A stretch of 64,000 nt of DNA from Afifella marina DSM 2698 (GCF_900102695.1 NZ_FMVW01000011.1:20059-84058), one strand, 5' to 3'. Shown: positions 1 through 9,283, numbered from the stretch's first letter. Translations and numbers: made by a program. The notes: generated by a model not told the origin, from the letters alone.

Positions 1-516
1 GGCATGGGCGACGACCAGAGCCTTGAGGAGCGCAATTCCGTGCGCACGCCGCTGCAATGGTCGGACCGCAAGAATGGCGGCTTTTCATCAGCCGACCCCG
101 ACGATCTCGTCCGCCCCGTCCTGAACGACGGCCCCTTCGCCTACGACAAGGTCAACGTCGCCGACGCCATGCACGACCCGGATTCGCTGCTCTCCTTCGT
201 GCGCGAGCTCGTACGCATTCGCCGTTCTCTGCCCGAGATCGGTTGGGGAAAATGGACGGTTCTCGCCGGCGATACGCGGATCCTCGCAATGCGTTGCGAA
301 TGGAAGGGGAACGTCACCCTCACCTATCACAACCTCTCCGAAGACGATGTCGAGGTGACACTCGAACCCGCGCAGGAAAGCGACACAGAGGAGACCGCCT
401 ACACCTCCGTTCTTTTCGGACAGGGGGTGCCCCCTCAAAATTTGAAGCCTGGCAAGAGCCTAACGCTCGCGCCCTACGGCTTCGCCTGGCTGCGGCCGGA
501 CCAGGAGCGACGCTGA
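1..516 (+). CDS. treS: Trehalose synthase / maltose alpha-glucosyltransferase, C-terminal part (5' end cut by the window)
   Basis: Only the last 171 codons are present; the reading frame is open to the left edge. The segment RTPLQWSDRKNGGFSS followed by PDDLVRPVLNDGPFAYDKVNV and a DPDSLLSFVRELVRIRRSLPEI block is the pattern of the end of the GH13 barrel in trehalose synthases, which interconvert maltose and trehalose in the cytosol. The remaining ~80 residues form the C-terminal beta domain. The catalytic Asp/Glu/Asp triad lies upstream of the window and cannot be checked. Other GH13 enzymes (alpha-glucosidase, maltose-forming enzymes) share parts of this block, so the exact activity is inferred from the RTPLQWS and INV-like context. 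Confidence 0.75.
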   Translation, partial: GMGDDQSLEERNSVRTPLQWSDRKNGGFSSADPDDLVRPVLNDGPFAYDKVNVADAMHDPDSLLSFVRELVRIRRSLPEIGWGKWTVLAGDTRILAMRCEWKGNVTLTYHNLSEDDVEVTLEPAQESDTEETAYTSVLFGQGVPPQNLKPGKSLTLAPYGFAWLRPDQERR

Positions 517-558
517 CGGCAAGCGGCAAACGCTCCCGGACGGCGGCACGACGTCCCG

Positions 559-578
559 CACAAAGTTTGTGTTTTTTT
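559..578 (+). terminator. Weak possible terminator after treS
   Basis: A perfect short inverted repeat, CACAAA-G-TTTGTG (559-571), is followed directly by seven T residues. The stem is AT-rich and the loop very tight, so only about five pairs can form. It sits 43 bases after the treS stop and about 100 bases before the next gene. Position and T tract favour a terminator; stem weakness argues against. Confidence 0.3.
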
Positions 579-674
579 AACCACGTTTCCCCTTGCCCAG
601 CCCGCTGGCGCTCGGGACACCAGCTCCAGCTCAGGTAGCTATCCCATCAGATCTCGATTCAAAGAGGTTTCGAC

Positions 675-2849
675 ATGGGAGCTATCCGCAAGGCGAAAGC
701 GCTTTCCACCCACGTATTGTGGGTGATGAGCCTGTTCGCCCTCCTGGCTGTTGGGGGAATGTTGTTCGTTGTCCTGCAAGCGCTCGTGGGGACGGACCAT
801 GTCTCCATCGAAAGACAGCAGCAGCTCGTGCGCCATGCCATGGAGGCTCAGGAGGCACGTGTCTCCAAGGAGCAAAAGAGCATCACATGGTGGGATGAAG
901 CCGTAGAGGCGGTCAACGCCCGAGATATGCCATGGATTCACGAGAATCTCGGCGAATGGATGTATCAATTTTTCGGCCACGACCGCACCCTTGTCATCGC
1001 CGCTGACGACCGCGCGATCTACGCCATGGAAGAAGGCCGGGCCGCAGACCTGGGGACCGCCGCAGAGGTGCTGCCCATCGCGGCACCCGAACTGGCAAGA
1101 CTTCACCGTCGTTTCGCGGAAGTCGAGGGACGCGACGCAGTCGTCGAGCGCAGCGTCAAAATGATCGGCGGACGGCCCGCGATCATCAGCCTCCTCCCGC
1201 TCCTGGCTTACTCGGAAGAGCTGCGTGTGCGGCCAGGCGAGGAACACGTGCTCGTCAGCGTGCAGTTCGTCGACCATGCCTTCCTCGATCACATACGTGA
1301 CGGCTATCTCCTGCCCAAGGCGCGCATCCAGGAGACCGAGGCGACGGGGTTCGACGAAACCTCTCTCCCGGTTCTGGACGGCAACGGCAACGCCCTCGCT
1401 TATCTCGCATGGAAACCCGACCTTCCCGGCCGCGAAATCCTCAACCAGGTGCTCCCGACGGCGGTGATCGCGGGTCTTGCGATGCTTGCACTCATCGCCT
1501 TCTATGCCCGCAGCATCTACCGCAGCTCGGCCGAGATCGAGGCTGGGCGACTTCGCGCGCTCCATCTCGCATCGCACGACGGCCTCACAGGCCTGCCGAA
1601 TCGCTCAGGCGTGATCCAACGTCTGGAGCGCATCCTGCCTCGGGCAGGAGAAGAGAGCATTGTGCTCCTTTTCGCCGATCTCGACCGCTTCAAGGAAGTG
1701 AACGACACCTACGGGCATCCGGCGGGCGACGATGTCATCCGGCAGTTCGCGGCCCGCGTCACCTGCTTGCTCGGCGAAAACGACATGCTCGGGCGTCTCG
1801 GTGGCGACGAATTCGCCATTCTCCTTCGCAATCTCGACACGCGAGACGATATCTCGGTGATCTGCGAGCGCATCCTCTCATGCGCCAGCGAACCTTTCTC
1901 AATCGAAGAAGGCACGGCCCATGTCGGTGTTTCGATCGGCTACACGTTTCTTCATCCCGACATGCCCCGAAGCGAGTCTCTGAGGCGCGCCGACATCGCC
2001 CTTTATGCGGCCAAGCGCGAAGGCCGCGATCGCTTCGTCGCCTTCTCACAGGAGATGGACGCAGCCCTGCGCGCCCGCCATCTCATCGAAGAAGAACTCG
2101 CAGCGACGCTGGCGCGAGGCGGTCGCGATCTCGTCCTTCACTATCAGCCGCAGGTGTCAGGGCGCGACGGCGAAATTCGCGGGGTGGAGGCGCTCCTGCG
2201 TTGGCGCCATCCGCGGCTCGGCTTCCTTCTGCCCGGCGCCTTCATCCGCCTCGCTGAAGACACGCGCCTCGTGGCCAAGCTCGACGAGTGGGTTCTACGT
2301 CACGCCTGCCGTCAGGCACGGGAATGGCCGGACTTGACCGTTGCGGTAAACATATCGCCCTGCTCTTTCGAACGGCACGGGCTTGCCGGGCGCCTGCTCC
2401 GGATCATGCACGAGGAACGGGTAAATCCGAGCCAGGTCGAGATCGAAATCACGGAGAGCGTCCTCCTGAAGGAAGGCAAAAATGCCGCGGAGGAGCTGCA
2501 GCAGCTGCGAAGCCACGGCGTACAGGTCGCGCTCGACGATTTCGGCACAGGCTATTCGAGCCTCAACCGGCTCAGAATGCTGAAGGTCGACAAGGTGAAG
2601 ATCGACCGCTCCTTCGTGCAACCGATCGGCGAAACGGCCGATTCAACCGCGATCGTCGACGCGATCGTCGAACTCGGCCACGCGCTCGGACTTCTGGTGA
2701 CGGCCGAGGGCGTCGAAACCGAGCGGCAGCGCGAATATCTGCGTTTCATCGGCTGCGACGAAATCCAGGGCTTCCTGTTTTCCGGGCCAGTCCCGCCAGA
2801 AGCGATCAACGAAATGCTGATTGAAGAAAGGCAGCGCGGCGCAGCCTGA
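675..2849 (+). CDS. Membrane CHASE4-GGDEF-EAL protein (c-di-GMP cyclase/phosphodiesterase)
   Basis: A 724-residue bifunctional c-di-GMP protein of the inner membrane. A transmembrane helix lies at about residues 12-37, a periplasmic CHASE4-type sensor with the WWDEAV motif follows, and a second helix at about 260-285 leads into the cytoplasm. The GGDEF domain has an intact GGDEF signature near residue 376, but the inhibitory I-site is missing: the RxxD position upstream reads GEND. The EAL domain keeps EALLRW (near 505), EIEITES, LDDFGTGYSSL, KIDRSF and QGFLFSGP, so both active sites look competent. It stands alone between treS and a convergent kinase. The net direction of activity cannot be read from sequence. 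Confidence 0.93.
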   Translation: MGAIRKAKALSTHVLWVMSLFALLAVGGMLFVVLQALVGTDHVSIERQQQLVRHAMEAQEARVSKEQKSITWWDEAVEAVNARDMPWIHENLGEWMYQFFGHDRTLVIAADDRAIYAMEEGRAADLGTAAEVLPIAAPELARLHRRFAEVEGRDAVVERSVKMIGGRPAIISLLPLLAYSEELRVRPGEEHVLVSVQFVDHAFLDHIRDGYLLPKARIQETEATGFDETSLPVLDGNGNALAYLAWKPDLPGREILNQVLPTAVIAGLAMLALIAFYARSIYRSSAEIEAGRLRALHLASHDGLTGLPNRSGVIQRLERILPRAGEESIVLLFADLDRFKEVNDTYGHPAGDDVIRQFAARVTCLLGENDMLGRLGGDEFAILLRNLDTRDDISVICERILSCASEPFSIEEGTAHVGVSIGYTFLHPDMPRSESLRRADIALYAAKREGRDRFVAFSQEMDAALRARHLIEEELAATLARGGRDLVLHYQPQVSGRDGEIRGVEALLRWRHPRLGFLLPGAFIRLAEDTRLVAKLDEWVLRHACRQAREWPDLTVAVNISPCSFERHGLAGRLLRIMHEERVNPSQVEIEITESVLLKEGKNAAEELQQLRSHGVQVALDDFGTGYSSLNRLRMLKVDKVKIDRSFVQPIGETADSTAIVDAIVELGHALGLLVTAEGVETERQREYLRFIGCDEIQGFLFSGPVPPEAINEMLIEERQRGAA

Positions 2850-2865
2850 TTGCGCATACGGGCCC

Positions 2866-3390
2866 TCAAAGCGCCAATATGTGCCGGATATCGGCTGCAC
2901 AGTCGCAAACCCTTCTGCCCGCGGTTTCGACGACCAGAACGGGCCGTGTCCAGGGCCGATAATCCCGCGCCACAACTTCCTGCCAGCCAGGTCCTCTGCC
3001 GCCGTCCGCCTCAATTATCCGGGCTTCGACCCGATGGCGGTGCGCATCACGGTCCGTGCAGATGACTTCCAACTCCAGAAGCTCTGCGTCGGCCGTAAGC
3101 GCGACGTCGCGCCACGCATCGCGGGTCAGCATCCACGGATTGACGCAATCGGCAATGACGCGATGGCCCAAAGCGAGATTGTCCGCAGCGACGGCATAGG
3201 CCGCGCGGTAGCTGGCATCCTTCATATCGCCATCCACGACGCCGGAGGAGCGCAGGGCGCTCTCGATGGAATCGATACGAAGCCAGATGGCGCCGATCTC
3301 AGCGGCAAGCAGGCGCGCGATGCTCGACTTACCAACGCCGGGGAGACCGGAGAGAGACACGAGGAAGCCGCGCTTCGCGTGATGGCTCAC
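2866..3390 (-). CDS. AAA-family P-loop kinase-like ATPase
   Basis: A small soluble protein of about 174 residues with a Walker A motif GLPGVGKSS near the N-terminus, an Asp-rich second strand (RIDSIE), and a C-terminal acid/basic region typical of shikimate-kinase-like or zeta-toxin-like P-loop phosphotransferases. No substrate can be assigned. I place the start at GTG 3390 because it overlaps the cutA stop as GTGA, which implies translational coupling; an ATG at 3411 would add seven residues and overlap cutA by 25 bases. It converges on the c-di-GMP gene with a 16-base gap. Confidence 0.75.
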   Translation of the reverse strand: MSHHAKRGFLVSLSGLPGVGKSSIARLLAAEIGAIWLRIDSIESALRSSGVVDGDMKDASYRAAYAVAADNLALGHRVIADCVNPWMLTRDAWRDVALTADAELLELEVICTDRDAHRHRVEARIIEADGGRGPGWQEVVARDYRPWTRPVLVVETAGRRVCDCAADIRHILAL

Positions 3391-3752
3391 GCCGTCTCCG
3401 CCTGCGCCCATTCGAGATAGGGTGTGTTCACCCGCACCGCGGCAAGCGTCAGGATGGCCGGAACGTCATAAGGGTGCCGCGCCTCGATGAGGCGACGCAG
3501 ATCCGCCTCCCTCTCGGGCGGTGTCTTCAGGATCAGAACCGTCTCCTCCTCGTCCTCGATGGCGCCCTGCCAGCGATAGACGGAGACCATTGTCGGAAGG
3601 ATATTGGCGCAGGCTGCCAGCCTTTCGGAAACCGCGGCTGCGGCGAGTTCTTTGGCGGTCTCCATGCCCGGGCAGGGAATATAGAGAAGCACCAACTGCC
3701 CCGTCTCCTGCGGCCCGTCTGCGCTGCGCTTTTGTGCCTCTTCGTCGTTCAT
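3387..3752 (-). CDS. cutA: Divalent-cation tolerance protein CutA
   Basis: A 121-residue protein. From about residue 18 it follows the CutA1 fold: LVLLYIPCPGMETAKELAAAAV, then RLAACANILP, SVYRWQGAIEDEEETVLILKT and the HPYDVPAIL block, ending with YLEW. CutA forms very stable trimers and is linked to copper/divalent metal tolerance in E. coli; its molecular role is uncertain. The ATG at 3752 starts a normal-length family member; an upstream in-frame start at 3875 would add 41 residues with no CutA homology. Its stop overlaps the GTG of the kinase gene downstream. It is divergent from the NAD kinase gene. Confidence 0.9.
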   Translation of the reverse strand: MNDEEAQKRSADGPQETGQLVLLYIPCPGMETAKELAAAAVSERLAACANILPTMVSVYRWQGAIEDEEETVLILKTPPEREADLRRLIEARHPYDVPAILTLAAVRVNTPYLEWAQAETA

Positions 3753-3897
3753 GCTCGTTCGCCTTTGATTTCCGTATCCGCAGAGCTCACCCGGGGTCCG
3801 CCCACAACTACAGCTTTGCCGAAGCGGCCGGCTCCGTGCTAGGCGAAACGTGACCCGAACCTGGGCTCGCCACAACCGCCGCTACCGACACGCCCTC

Positions 3898-4677
3898 ATG
3901 ACGATCGTATCGCCGATCAAGAAGATCGCCATCATGTCTTCCGATTCGCCCGAGGCGTTGGGGGCGGCAGACCTTCTGCGAGAAACCTATGGCGAGGTGC
4001 CGCCCAACGATGCCGATGTCGTGGTGGCTCTCGGCGGCGACGGGCTGATGCTGCAGGCGCTGCACGCGCACATGGATTCGGGCAAGCCGATCTACGGCAT
4101 GAACCGCGGCTCCGTCGGCTTCCTCATGAACGAATTCCGGCCGGAAGGTCTGATGGAACGCATTTCGGAAGCGAAGGTCGAGCCGGTCCATCCTCTGCGC
4201 ATGAGCGTTCTCACCGCAGACGGCGAGACGATCATGGCGCACGCCGTCAATGAAGTGGCGCTCTTCCGCCAATCCTATCAGGCTGCAAAGCTGAAGATCA
4301 CGATCGACGGCCATGTCCGCCTCGAAGAGCTCATCTGCGACGGCATCCTGCTTGCGACACCGGCAGGCTCGACGGCCTACAATCTCTCCGCCCACGGGCC
4401 CATCATCCCGATCAACGCGCCCTTATTGGCCTTGACCCCGATCAGCCCGTTTCGGCCGCGTCGCTGGCGCGGCGCCCTGCTACCCGATCGGGCCGAAGTG
4501 ACGCTCGAAGTGCTGGAGACCGATAAGCGGCCGGTCAATGCGGTCGCAGACCATACGGAATTCAAGAGCGTGCGTCAGGTTTCGATCGTCGAAGACAAGA
4601 CGGTGACCGGCTTTATCATGTTCGACCCGGATCACGGCTGGGACGAACGCATCCTGGCCGAGCAGTTCCGCTACTGA
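3898..4677 (+). CDS. nadK: NAD kinase
   Basis: Phosphorylates NAD to NADP with ATP in the cytosol. The 259-residue protein shows the family landmarks: [11 protein letters not shown] with the GGDG loop, [13 protein letters not shown], the [25 protein letters not shown] substrate loop, and the [19 protein letters not shown] segment typical of alphaproteobacterial NAD kinases. I use ATG 3898 ([13 protein letters not shown]), which gives the usual length; a GTG at 3850 would add 16 basic residues. The gene is convergent with the DUF2336 gene, with only three bases between their stop codons. Confidence 0.95.
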   Translation: MTIVSPIKKIAIMSSDSPEALGAADLLRETYGEVPPNDADVVVALGGDGLMLQALHAHMDSGKPIYGMNRGSVGFLMNEFRPEGLMERISEAKVEPVHPLRMSVLTADGETIMAHAVNEVALFRQSYQAAKLKITIDGHVRLEELICDGILLATPAGSTAYNLSAHGPIIPINAPLLALTPISPFRPRRWRGALLPDRAEVTLEVLETDKRPVNAVADHTEFKSVRQVSIVEDKTVTGFIMFDPDHGWDERILAEQFRY

Positions 4678-4680
4678 CGA

Positions 4681-5823
4681 TCAGGCGGCCGCCTTGATCT
4701 GAAGGGCGTAACCGCGCGCAGCATCACGCTTTGCATCCATCGCAAGACGCCGCAGCAGAGCGAGAAGATCGTCGAGCTCGCCCGTCGGCCGGGCTCCATA
4801 ACGCAGGAGAACGGCATCGATCAGCCTGGTAGCGCGCCGATAATCATGACCCGACCCAGCCTCGCAATCGAGGTCGCGCAGGACCTCCACGACGGTCACG
4901 ATGACAGGCACGGCGCTCTCGGGCAGTCCGGCCTTTCGAAGAAGTGCGCCGAGCCCGGAGGAGCGCCCGGCGGCCACGAGGGCGGAAACCCGCCGCCGCG
5001 GCATATCGGCAAGCGCGGCGATCGCTTGCTCGAAAAAATCGATCTGTCCGCAGACCGCCGCGCGCACGAGGAGCACGGGCGTCAGCTGATCCGAATCGAG
5101 AAGTCGGTTGACGAGTTGCACGAGCCCCGCCGGTCCGGCGTCTTCCGCCAAGACGAGCGCCGACCGTTCGAGCGTTTCGTCTGCAACCGCACGCGCCTGC
5201 ATCGGGGAGAGCCAGCCTTTCGCCGAGACAAAGGCGCAGAGGCTGTCAGCGAGATCTTCCAGAAGGACCTGGCGCACGCTGACAGGCAGATCGCTGCGCG
5301 CCAAGAGCATTTCGCGCAGCTCCGCCTCGTGGCCATAGCGCGCGACGATCCGGTCGAGGGAGAAACGCGCCACGCAGGCCCCATCGTTGCAAAGGAGATC
5401 CATCACAGCGTCCAGGCACCCGACTTCTGCGACCGCGGCCGCAAGCGCGCGCGACACGGTTCTGCGACGCGCGATCGCCGCCTGCACTTCCGGCTCGCGT
5501 GTCGCCACGAGATCGACGAGTTCGCTGTCGAGGAGAAGCGGCGAATGTTCGACCACGATCGTCGCCACTTCAAAATGATCTGCCGAAAGCGCGAGAATGA
5601 CATGGTGCGGCGCCATCTCGCTGTCTGCGAGCTGTTCCGCGAGCGCCAGACGCACAAGACGATTCCGATCGTCGAGCAGAATGGTCATGGCCGCTTCGAG
5701 GCCGTCATGCTCCTCCGGCGACAATTCGGAGGTGAGAAAAGCACGTGCGAGCGCACGCGCGGCTTCCACACGTCGCCTCGGTGCGGCACTTTCGATCCAG
5801 GTCAAAAACCGTTCGACGATCAT
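4681..5823 (-). CDS. DUF2336 domain protein
   Basis: A 380-residue soluble protein made of alpha-helical HEAT-like repeats, rich in Leu/Ala/Arg, beginning MIVERFLTWIESAAPRRRVEAA. This matches the DUF2336 family found mainly in Hyphomicrobiales and other alphaproteobacteria. The function is not established; the repeat fold suggests a protein-binding scaffold. No signal peptide or membrane segment is seen. It is convergent with nadK and divergent from the CitE-like gene. Confidence 0.85.
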   Translation of the reverse strand: MIVERFLTWIESAAPRRRVEAARALARAFLTSELSPEEHDGLEAAMTILLDDRNRLVRLALAEQLADSEMAPHHVILALSADHFEVATIVVEHSPLLLDSELVDLVATREPEVQAAIARRRTVSRALAAAVAEVGCLDAVMDLLCNDGACVARFSLDRIVARYGHEAELREMLLARSDLPVSVRQVLLEDLADSLCAFVSAKGWLSPMQARAVADETLERSALVLAEDAGPAGLVQLVNRLLDSDQLTPVLLVRAAVCGQIDFFEQAIAALADMPRRRVSALVAAGRSSGLGALLRKAGLPESAVPVIVTVVEVLRDLDCEAGSGHDYRRATRLIDAVLLRYGARPTGELDDLLALLRRLAMDAKRDAARGYALQIKAAA

Positions 5824-5944
5824 CAGGACACTCTCCTCGACAGGGATCGTGCACGGGGATGATTAATGATCGGTTCACCATAGCGTCGGCCTTGGCGCAG
5901 CGCCCTCCTCAGTCCCCAACTATGGCCCCAACCATGGGTGAAAA

Positions 5945-6868
5945 ATGATGCGCTCCTACCTTCTCGTACCTGCAGACAGCGAGCGGAAGCTCGCAAGAGC
6001 GCTGACGAGCGGCGCCGACGCGCTCATTCTCGATCTCGCCGATTCGGTCGCGTCGCGGGACAAGGGCAAGGCTCGAAAGCTGGCGACAGACTTTTTGCTC
6101 AGGCACCGCGGCCTCCTGCGCCCTCGCCTCTTCGTGCGTATCGACGCTCTCGCAAGCCCCTTGAGCGACGGCGACCTCGACCACGTCATGACCGGAGCGC
6201 CGGCGGGCATCGTGCTGTCGGCCGCGGGAGGAAACGACGATGTCGTGCTCCTCGGTGCCCGCATCGCAGTCCGCGAAGCGCTTCACGGCCTTCCAGACGG
6301 CAGCACGCGAATTCTCGCAATCGCCGGCGATCGGCCCGATTCCGTCTTGGCCCTCGGAAGCTATGCCGGCGACGTTCCGCGCCTTTGCGGCCTTGCCTGG
6401 TGTGGCAGTCGACCGCCGGCGGGAATCGGACGCCAGGGCGCAGGAAACGAGGACGGCGACTTGGGAAACCCGGCCGCGCTTGTGCGCAATCTGTGCCTTT
6501 TTGCGGCCGGCGCAGCGCATGTCGATGGCATCGATCGACCCTATCAGGACTTTGCCGACTCAGATGGGCTTGCCGCCGAAGCGGCGAAGGCTGCCAGGGA
6601 CGGCTTTACGGGCAAGATCGCCATCCATCCCTCACAGGTGGAGGCGATCAATGGTGCGTTTACGCCGAGCCCCGACGAGATCGTGGTGGCCGAGTCCCTC
6701 ATTGCCGCGTTCCGAGAGGCCAGAAATCCGGGCGTACTCGCGATTGAGGGGCGCGCCTGCGATCAGAGCGATCTGAGACGGGCGGAACGCCTTGTCGCGC
6801 GCGCCGCTCAGATCGCTCAAACCGATCAGGCCGTCAGCCCGTCACCTTCGGATCCTTGGGGCGAATGA
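5945..6868 (+). CDS. CitE-like CoA-ester lyase homologue with lost active-site acids
   Basis: A 307-residue TIM-barrel protein of the HpcH/HpaI-CitE superfamily. The opening RSYLLVPADSERKLARALTSGADALILDL, the RLFVRIDAL strand, the C-terminal GFTGKIAIHPSQVEAIN and FTPSPDEI segments are those of citrate-lyase-beta-like CoA lyases. Positions that normally carry acids are changed: DLED is DLAD, the IxTE strand reads AIAGDRPDS, and the WGAEDL loop reads AWCGSRPPA. These acids normally bind Mg and substrate, so the usual lyase reaction is doubtful. Upstream lies a 120-base gap shared with the DUF2336 gene; the downstream neighbour is convergent and overlaps by 35 bases. Confidence 0.85.
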   Translation: MMRSYLLVPADSERKLARALTSGADALILDLADSVASRDKGKARKLATDFLLRHRGLLRPRLFVRIDALASPLSDGDLDHVMTGAPAGIVLSAAGGNDDVVLLGARIAVREALHGLPDGSTRILAIAGDRPDSVLALGSYAGDVPRLCGLAWCGSRPPAGIGRQGAGNEDGDLGNPAALVRNLCLFAAGAAHVDGIDRPYQDFADSDGLAAEAAKAARDGFTGKIAIHPSQVEAINGAFTPSPDEIVVAESLIAAFREARNPGVLAIEGRACDQSDLRRAERLVARAAQIAQTDQAVSPSPSDPWGE

Positions 6869-7451
6869 TCTCGAAGACGCCGTCGACCACCGCATAGTCG
6901 AAATAGCCGCAGCGCGCGATCGTTCGGGCTGCTGCCATATCGAAGCGGTCGTCGCGGATGAAGCGGTCATCGACATAGATCGAGACGACTTCTCCGAAAA
7001 CGACGATGTTGCCGGACCATTGCCCGTCGAGACCGGCGAGCCGATCCGCCTTGAGAAGCCGGCATTCGAGCGCCGTCGGAGCGTCGCGAACGCGCGGCGG
7101 TTTGACGACGGCACTCTCCGCCATGGCAAGGCCCGCCTCCTCCGCCTCGCTGACCCCGCGTGGATAGGCGGCAGAGGTCGTATTCATCTCTTCGCGGAGA
7201 TCGAACGTCGTGAGATTGCACACGAACTCGCCGGTCGCCTCGATGTTCTTCACGCTGTCCTTCTCGCCGAAGGACGAGAACATCACGATATGAGGATCGT
7301 TGGAGACGGCGTTGAAAAAGGAATAGGGCGCAAGATTGAGACGCCCGTCCGGATCGAGGCTCGAAATCCAGCCGATCGGACGAGGCGCGACAATGGCCTT
7401 GAACGGATCATGTGCGAGGCCGTGGTCCCGCAGGCGCGGCGTATAACGCAT
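6834..7451 (-). CDS. Flavin reductase family protein (FMN-binding split barrel)
   Basis: A 205-residue protein with the DIM6/NTAB-type split-barrel signature: VAPRPIGWISSLDPDGRLNLAPYSFFNAVSNDP, then GEFVCNLTT, and a C-terminal GEVVSIYVDD strand. Family members bind FMN and reduce it or use it on small substrates; the substrate here is unknown. The ATG at 7451 is preceded by GAGG seven bases upstream, embedded in the stop region of the nitroreductase gene. The two genes are separated by about ten bases and probably form one flavoprotein operon. Confidence 0.88.
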   Translation of the reverse strand: MRYTPRLRDHGLAHDPFKAIVAPRPIGWISSLDPDGRLNLAPYSFFNAVSNDPHIVMFSSFGEKDSVKNIEATGEFVCNLTTFDLREEMNTTSAAYPRGVSEAEEAGLAMAESAVVKPPRVRDAPTALECRLLKADRLAGLDGQWSGNIVVFGEVVSIYVDDRFIRDDRFDMAAARTIARCGYFDYAVVDGVFEIIRPKDPKVTG

Positions 7452-7460
7452 CTGCAATCC

Positions 7461-8072
7461 TCAGTTGGAAAAGAAAGTGGTGAGCGCGGAGATATCCGGC
7501 CGGTCGCGTTCCGGCGTGTCCAGGCTCGCCGTCCCGATATGGATGAATCCGGCAAGCTTCTCGTTCTCGCCGACGCCGAGCGCGCGGAGCGCCGCCGGAT
7601 CGAAGGCGAACCATTGCGTGAGCCACTGGGCGGCGAAGCCGTGACCCGCGGCTGCGTGCAGGAGGTTCATGCAAACGGCGCCCGCCGTCAGCTCCTGCTC
7701 CCAGACCGGCACTTTCGCATGCGCAGCCGCTGTCGAGACAACGCCGATGACGAGCGGCGCAATCGCAAACTGGGTGGCCTTTCCCGCTTTGCGCTCGGCC
7801 TCGGGGTCACCGCTCTTAAGAACCAAAACCTTCAGCGTTTCCGCCAAACGTTGCCGGTCTTCGCGGCTGTAGATAATGTAGCGCCAGGGTGCGAGCTTGC
7901 CGTGGTCGGGCACACGCGCCCCGATGGTCAGAATATCGGATAACGTATCTGGATCCGGTCCCGGATCGCCAAGCTGGACGGAGGGTGTGCTCCGACGTTT
8001 GCGCAGATGGTCGAGGAGGTCGTGCATCGTCGCCTGTGTCATTTTGCCTTTGCGCCGAACGGTTTCCATCAT
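7461..8072 (-). CDS. Nitroreductase family protein (YdjA-like)
   Basis: An FMN-dependent NAD(P)H oxidoreductase homologue of about 200 residues. The N-terminal LRKRRSTP, the ARVPDHGKLAPWRYIIY segment and the GHGFAAQWLTQWF region are those of the YdjA/minimal nitroreductase branch. Reduces nitro compounds or quinones in characterised relatives; the native substrate is unknown. Two adjacent ATG codons (8072, 8069) follow a GGAGG; an internal ATG at 8042 with AAGG upstream is an alternative start giving 193 residues. It is the first gene of a two-gene unit with the flavin reductase. Confidence 0.88.
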   Translation of the reverse strand: MMETVRRKGKMTQATMHDLLDHLRKRRSTPSVQLGDPGPDPDTLSDILTIGARVPDHGKLAPWRYIIYSREDRQRLAETLKVLVLKSGDPEAERKAGKATQFAIAPLVIGVVSTAAAHAKVPVWEQELTAGAVCMNLLHAAAGHGFAAQWLTQWFAFDPAALRALGVGENEKLAGFIHIGTASLDTPERDRPDISALTTFFSN

Positions 8073-8149
8073 GCCTCCGGCCGTTTCAACCTTGAAATCG
8101 ACATGGTTCGCCGCTTACGACCAGAGAGAACCTTCAACAGCATGAGCCG

Positions 8150-9283
8150 ATGATCCGCTTCACCCCGGTTATTGTCCTAGCTTTCGCGACCGTGGCGACC
8201 GCCTTCGGCGGAACGCTCGTAACCGCACCGGCCTATGCTCAAGACGGCCTGGGCGGTGGCGGAGCGGGCTTCTTCGGACCCGGCGCCTCAGATCTCGGCC
8301 CGGGCGCCCCTCCGCTAGGGGATGAGCCAAGGAGCTTCTTTCGCAAGGATGGACCTCCGCCTCCCCAACAGGAAGATCCGCCCCACAAGCTCGACTTCGT
8401 CGCGCCTTCGAGCGAGTTCAATCTTCCCGGACCGGAAGAAACCATCATCTTTCCGAACAACCCGGATGGCGATGCAAAGGGATTGCTGCTCGGTGGCAAC
8501 GTCCTCACGTTGAATGCGCGTCTGACAGATGATGGCCCCGACCTCAGCCAGGGTCTGACCTGGCGAATCTTCGGCACCACGCCGAGCGAAGACGGCAGCC
8601 TGCCGCTGATCGCGACCTCATCCGGCGGGACGGCCAGGCTCACCCTCCCCGATGGCGCCTATTATGTGCATGCCGCCTTCGGCCGTGCGGGTGCCACCCA
8701 GCGCATCGAATTGAACGGCGTTCCGGAAACCGAGGATCTCGTTCTGGAGGCAGGAGGGCTTCGGCTTTCGGCCGTCGTCGGTGACGACTTCCCCGTCGAC
8801 GCGGACAAGGTCACCTTCGAGATCTTCTATGAGGCGGAAAACGACAAGCGCGAGCTCGTCACGCCCAACGCGGAAGCCGATCACATCGTGCGTCTGCATG
8901 CCGGCACCTACAGCGTCGTCAGCCGGTACGGCACACTCAACGCCATCGTGCGTGCGGAAATCGAGGTGAAACCCGGCGAGCTGACGGAAGCCGTCATCCA
9001 CCATGCCGGTGCCGAGGTGACGCTCAAGCTCGTGGAACAGGAAGGCGGCGAAGCGCTCGCCAACACACGCTGGACGGTGCTGACGCAGGGCGGCGACACG
9101 ATTCACGAATCGGTCGGCGCCTTTCCCCACATCATCCTTGCGGAAGGCACCTACACCGCAGTCGCGCGCCACGACGACACGACCTATGCCCGTGATTTCG
9201 AGATCAAGGCGGGGATGAACCGTGACGTCGAAGTCCGGCTGACCGACCTCGTCCGCCCGGAAGGAATGCGCCTGGCTCGCTAG
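8150..9283 (+). CDS. Secreted hypothetical protein with repeated beta domains
   Basis: Not recognised as a named family. The 377-residue product starts with a clear Sec signal peptide (hydrophobic residues 5-25, cleavage likely after AYA near residue 30), then a Gly/Pro-rich linker of about 70 residues, then several beta-rich units with the pattern GTYSVVSRYG, GTYTAVARHD, DGAYYVHAAFG. Such units resemble carboxypeptidase-regulatory-like or DUF-type beta sandwich repeats in periplasmic proteins. It is flanked by the nitroreductase (divergent) and thrS (convergent). Confidence 0.8.
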   Translation: MIRFTPVIVLAFATVATAFGGTLVTAPAYAQDGLGGGGAGFFGPGASDLGPGAPPLGDEPRSFFRKDGPPPPQQEDPPHKLDFVAPSSEFNLPGPEETIIFPNNPDGDAKGLLLGGNVLTLNARLTDDGPDLSQGLTWRIFGTTPSEDGSLPLIATSSGGTARLTLPDGAYYVHAAFGRAGATQRIELNGVPETEDLVLEAGGLRLSAVVGDDFPVDADKVTFEIFYEAENDKRELVTPNAEADHIVRLHAGTYSVVSRYGTLNAIVRAEIEVKPGELTEAVIHHAGAEVTLKLVEQEGGEALANTRWTVLTQGGDTIHESVGAFPHIILAEGTYTAVARHDDTTYARDFEIKAGMNRDVEVRLTDLVRPEGMRLAR

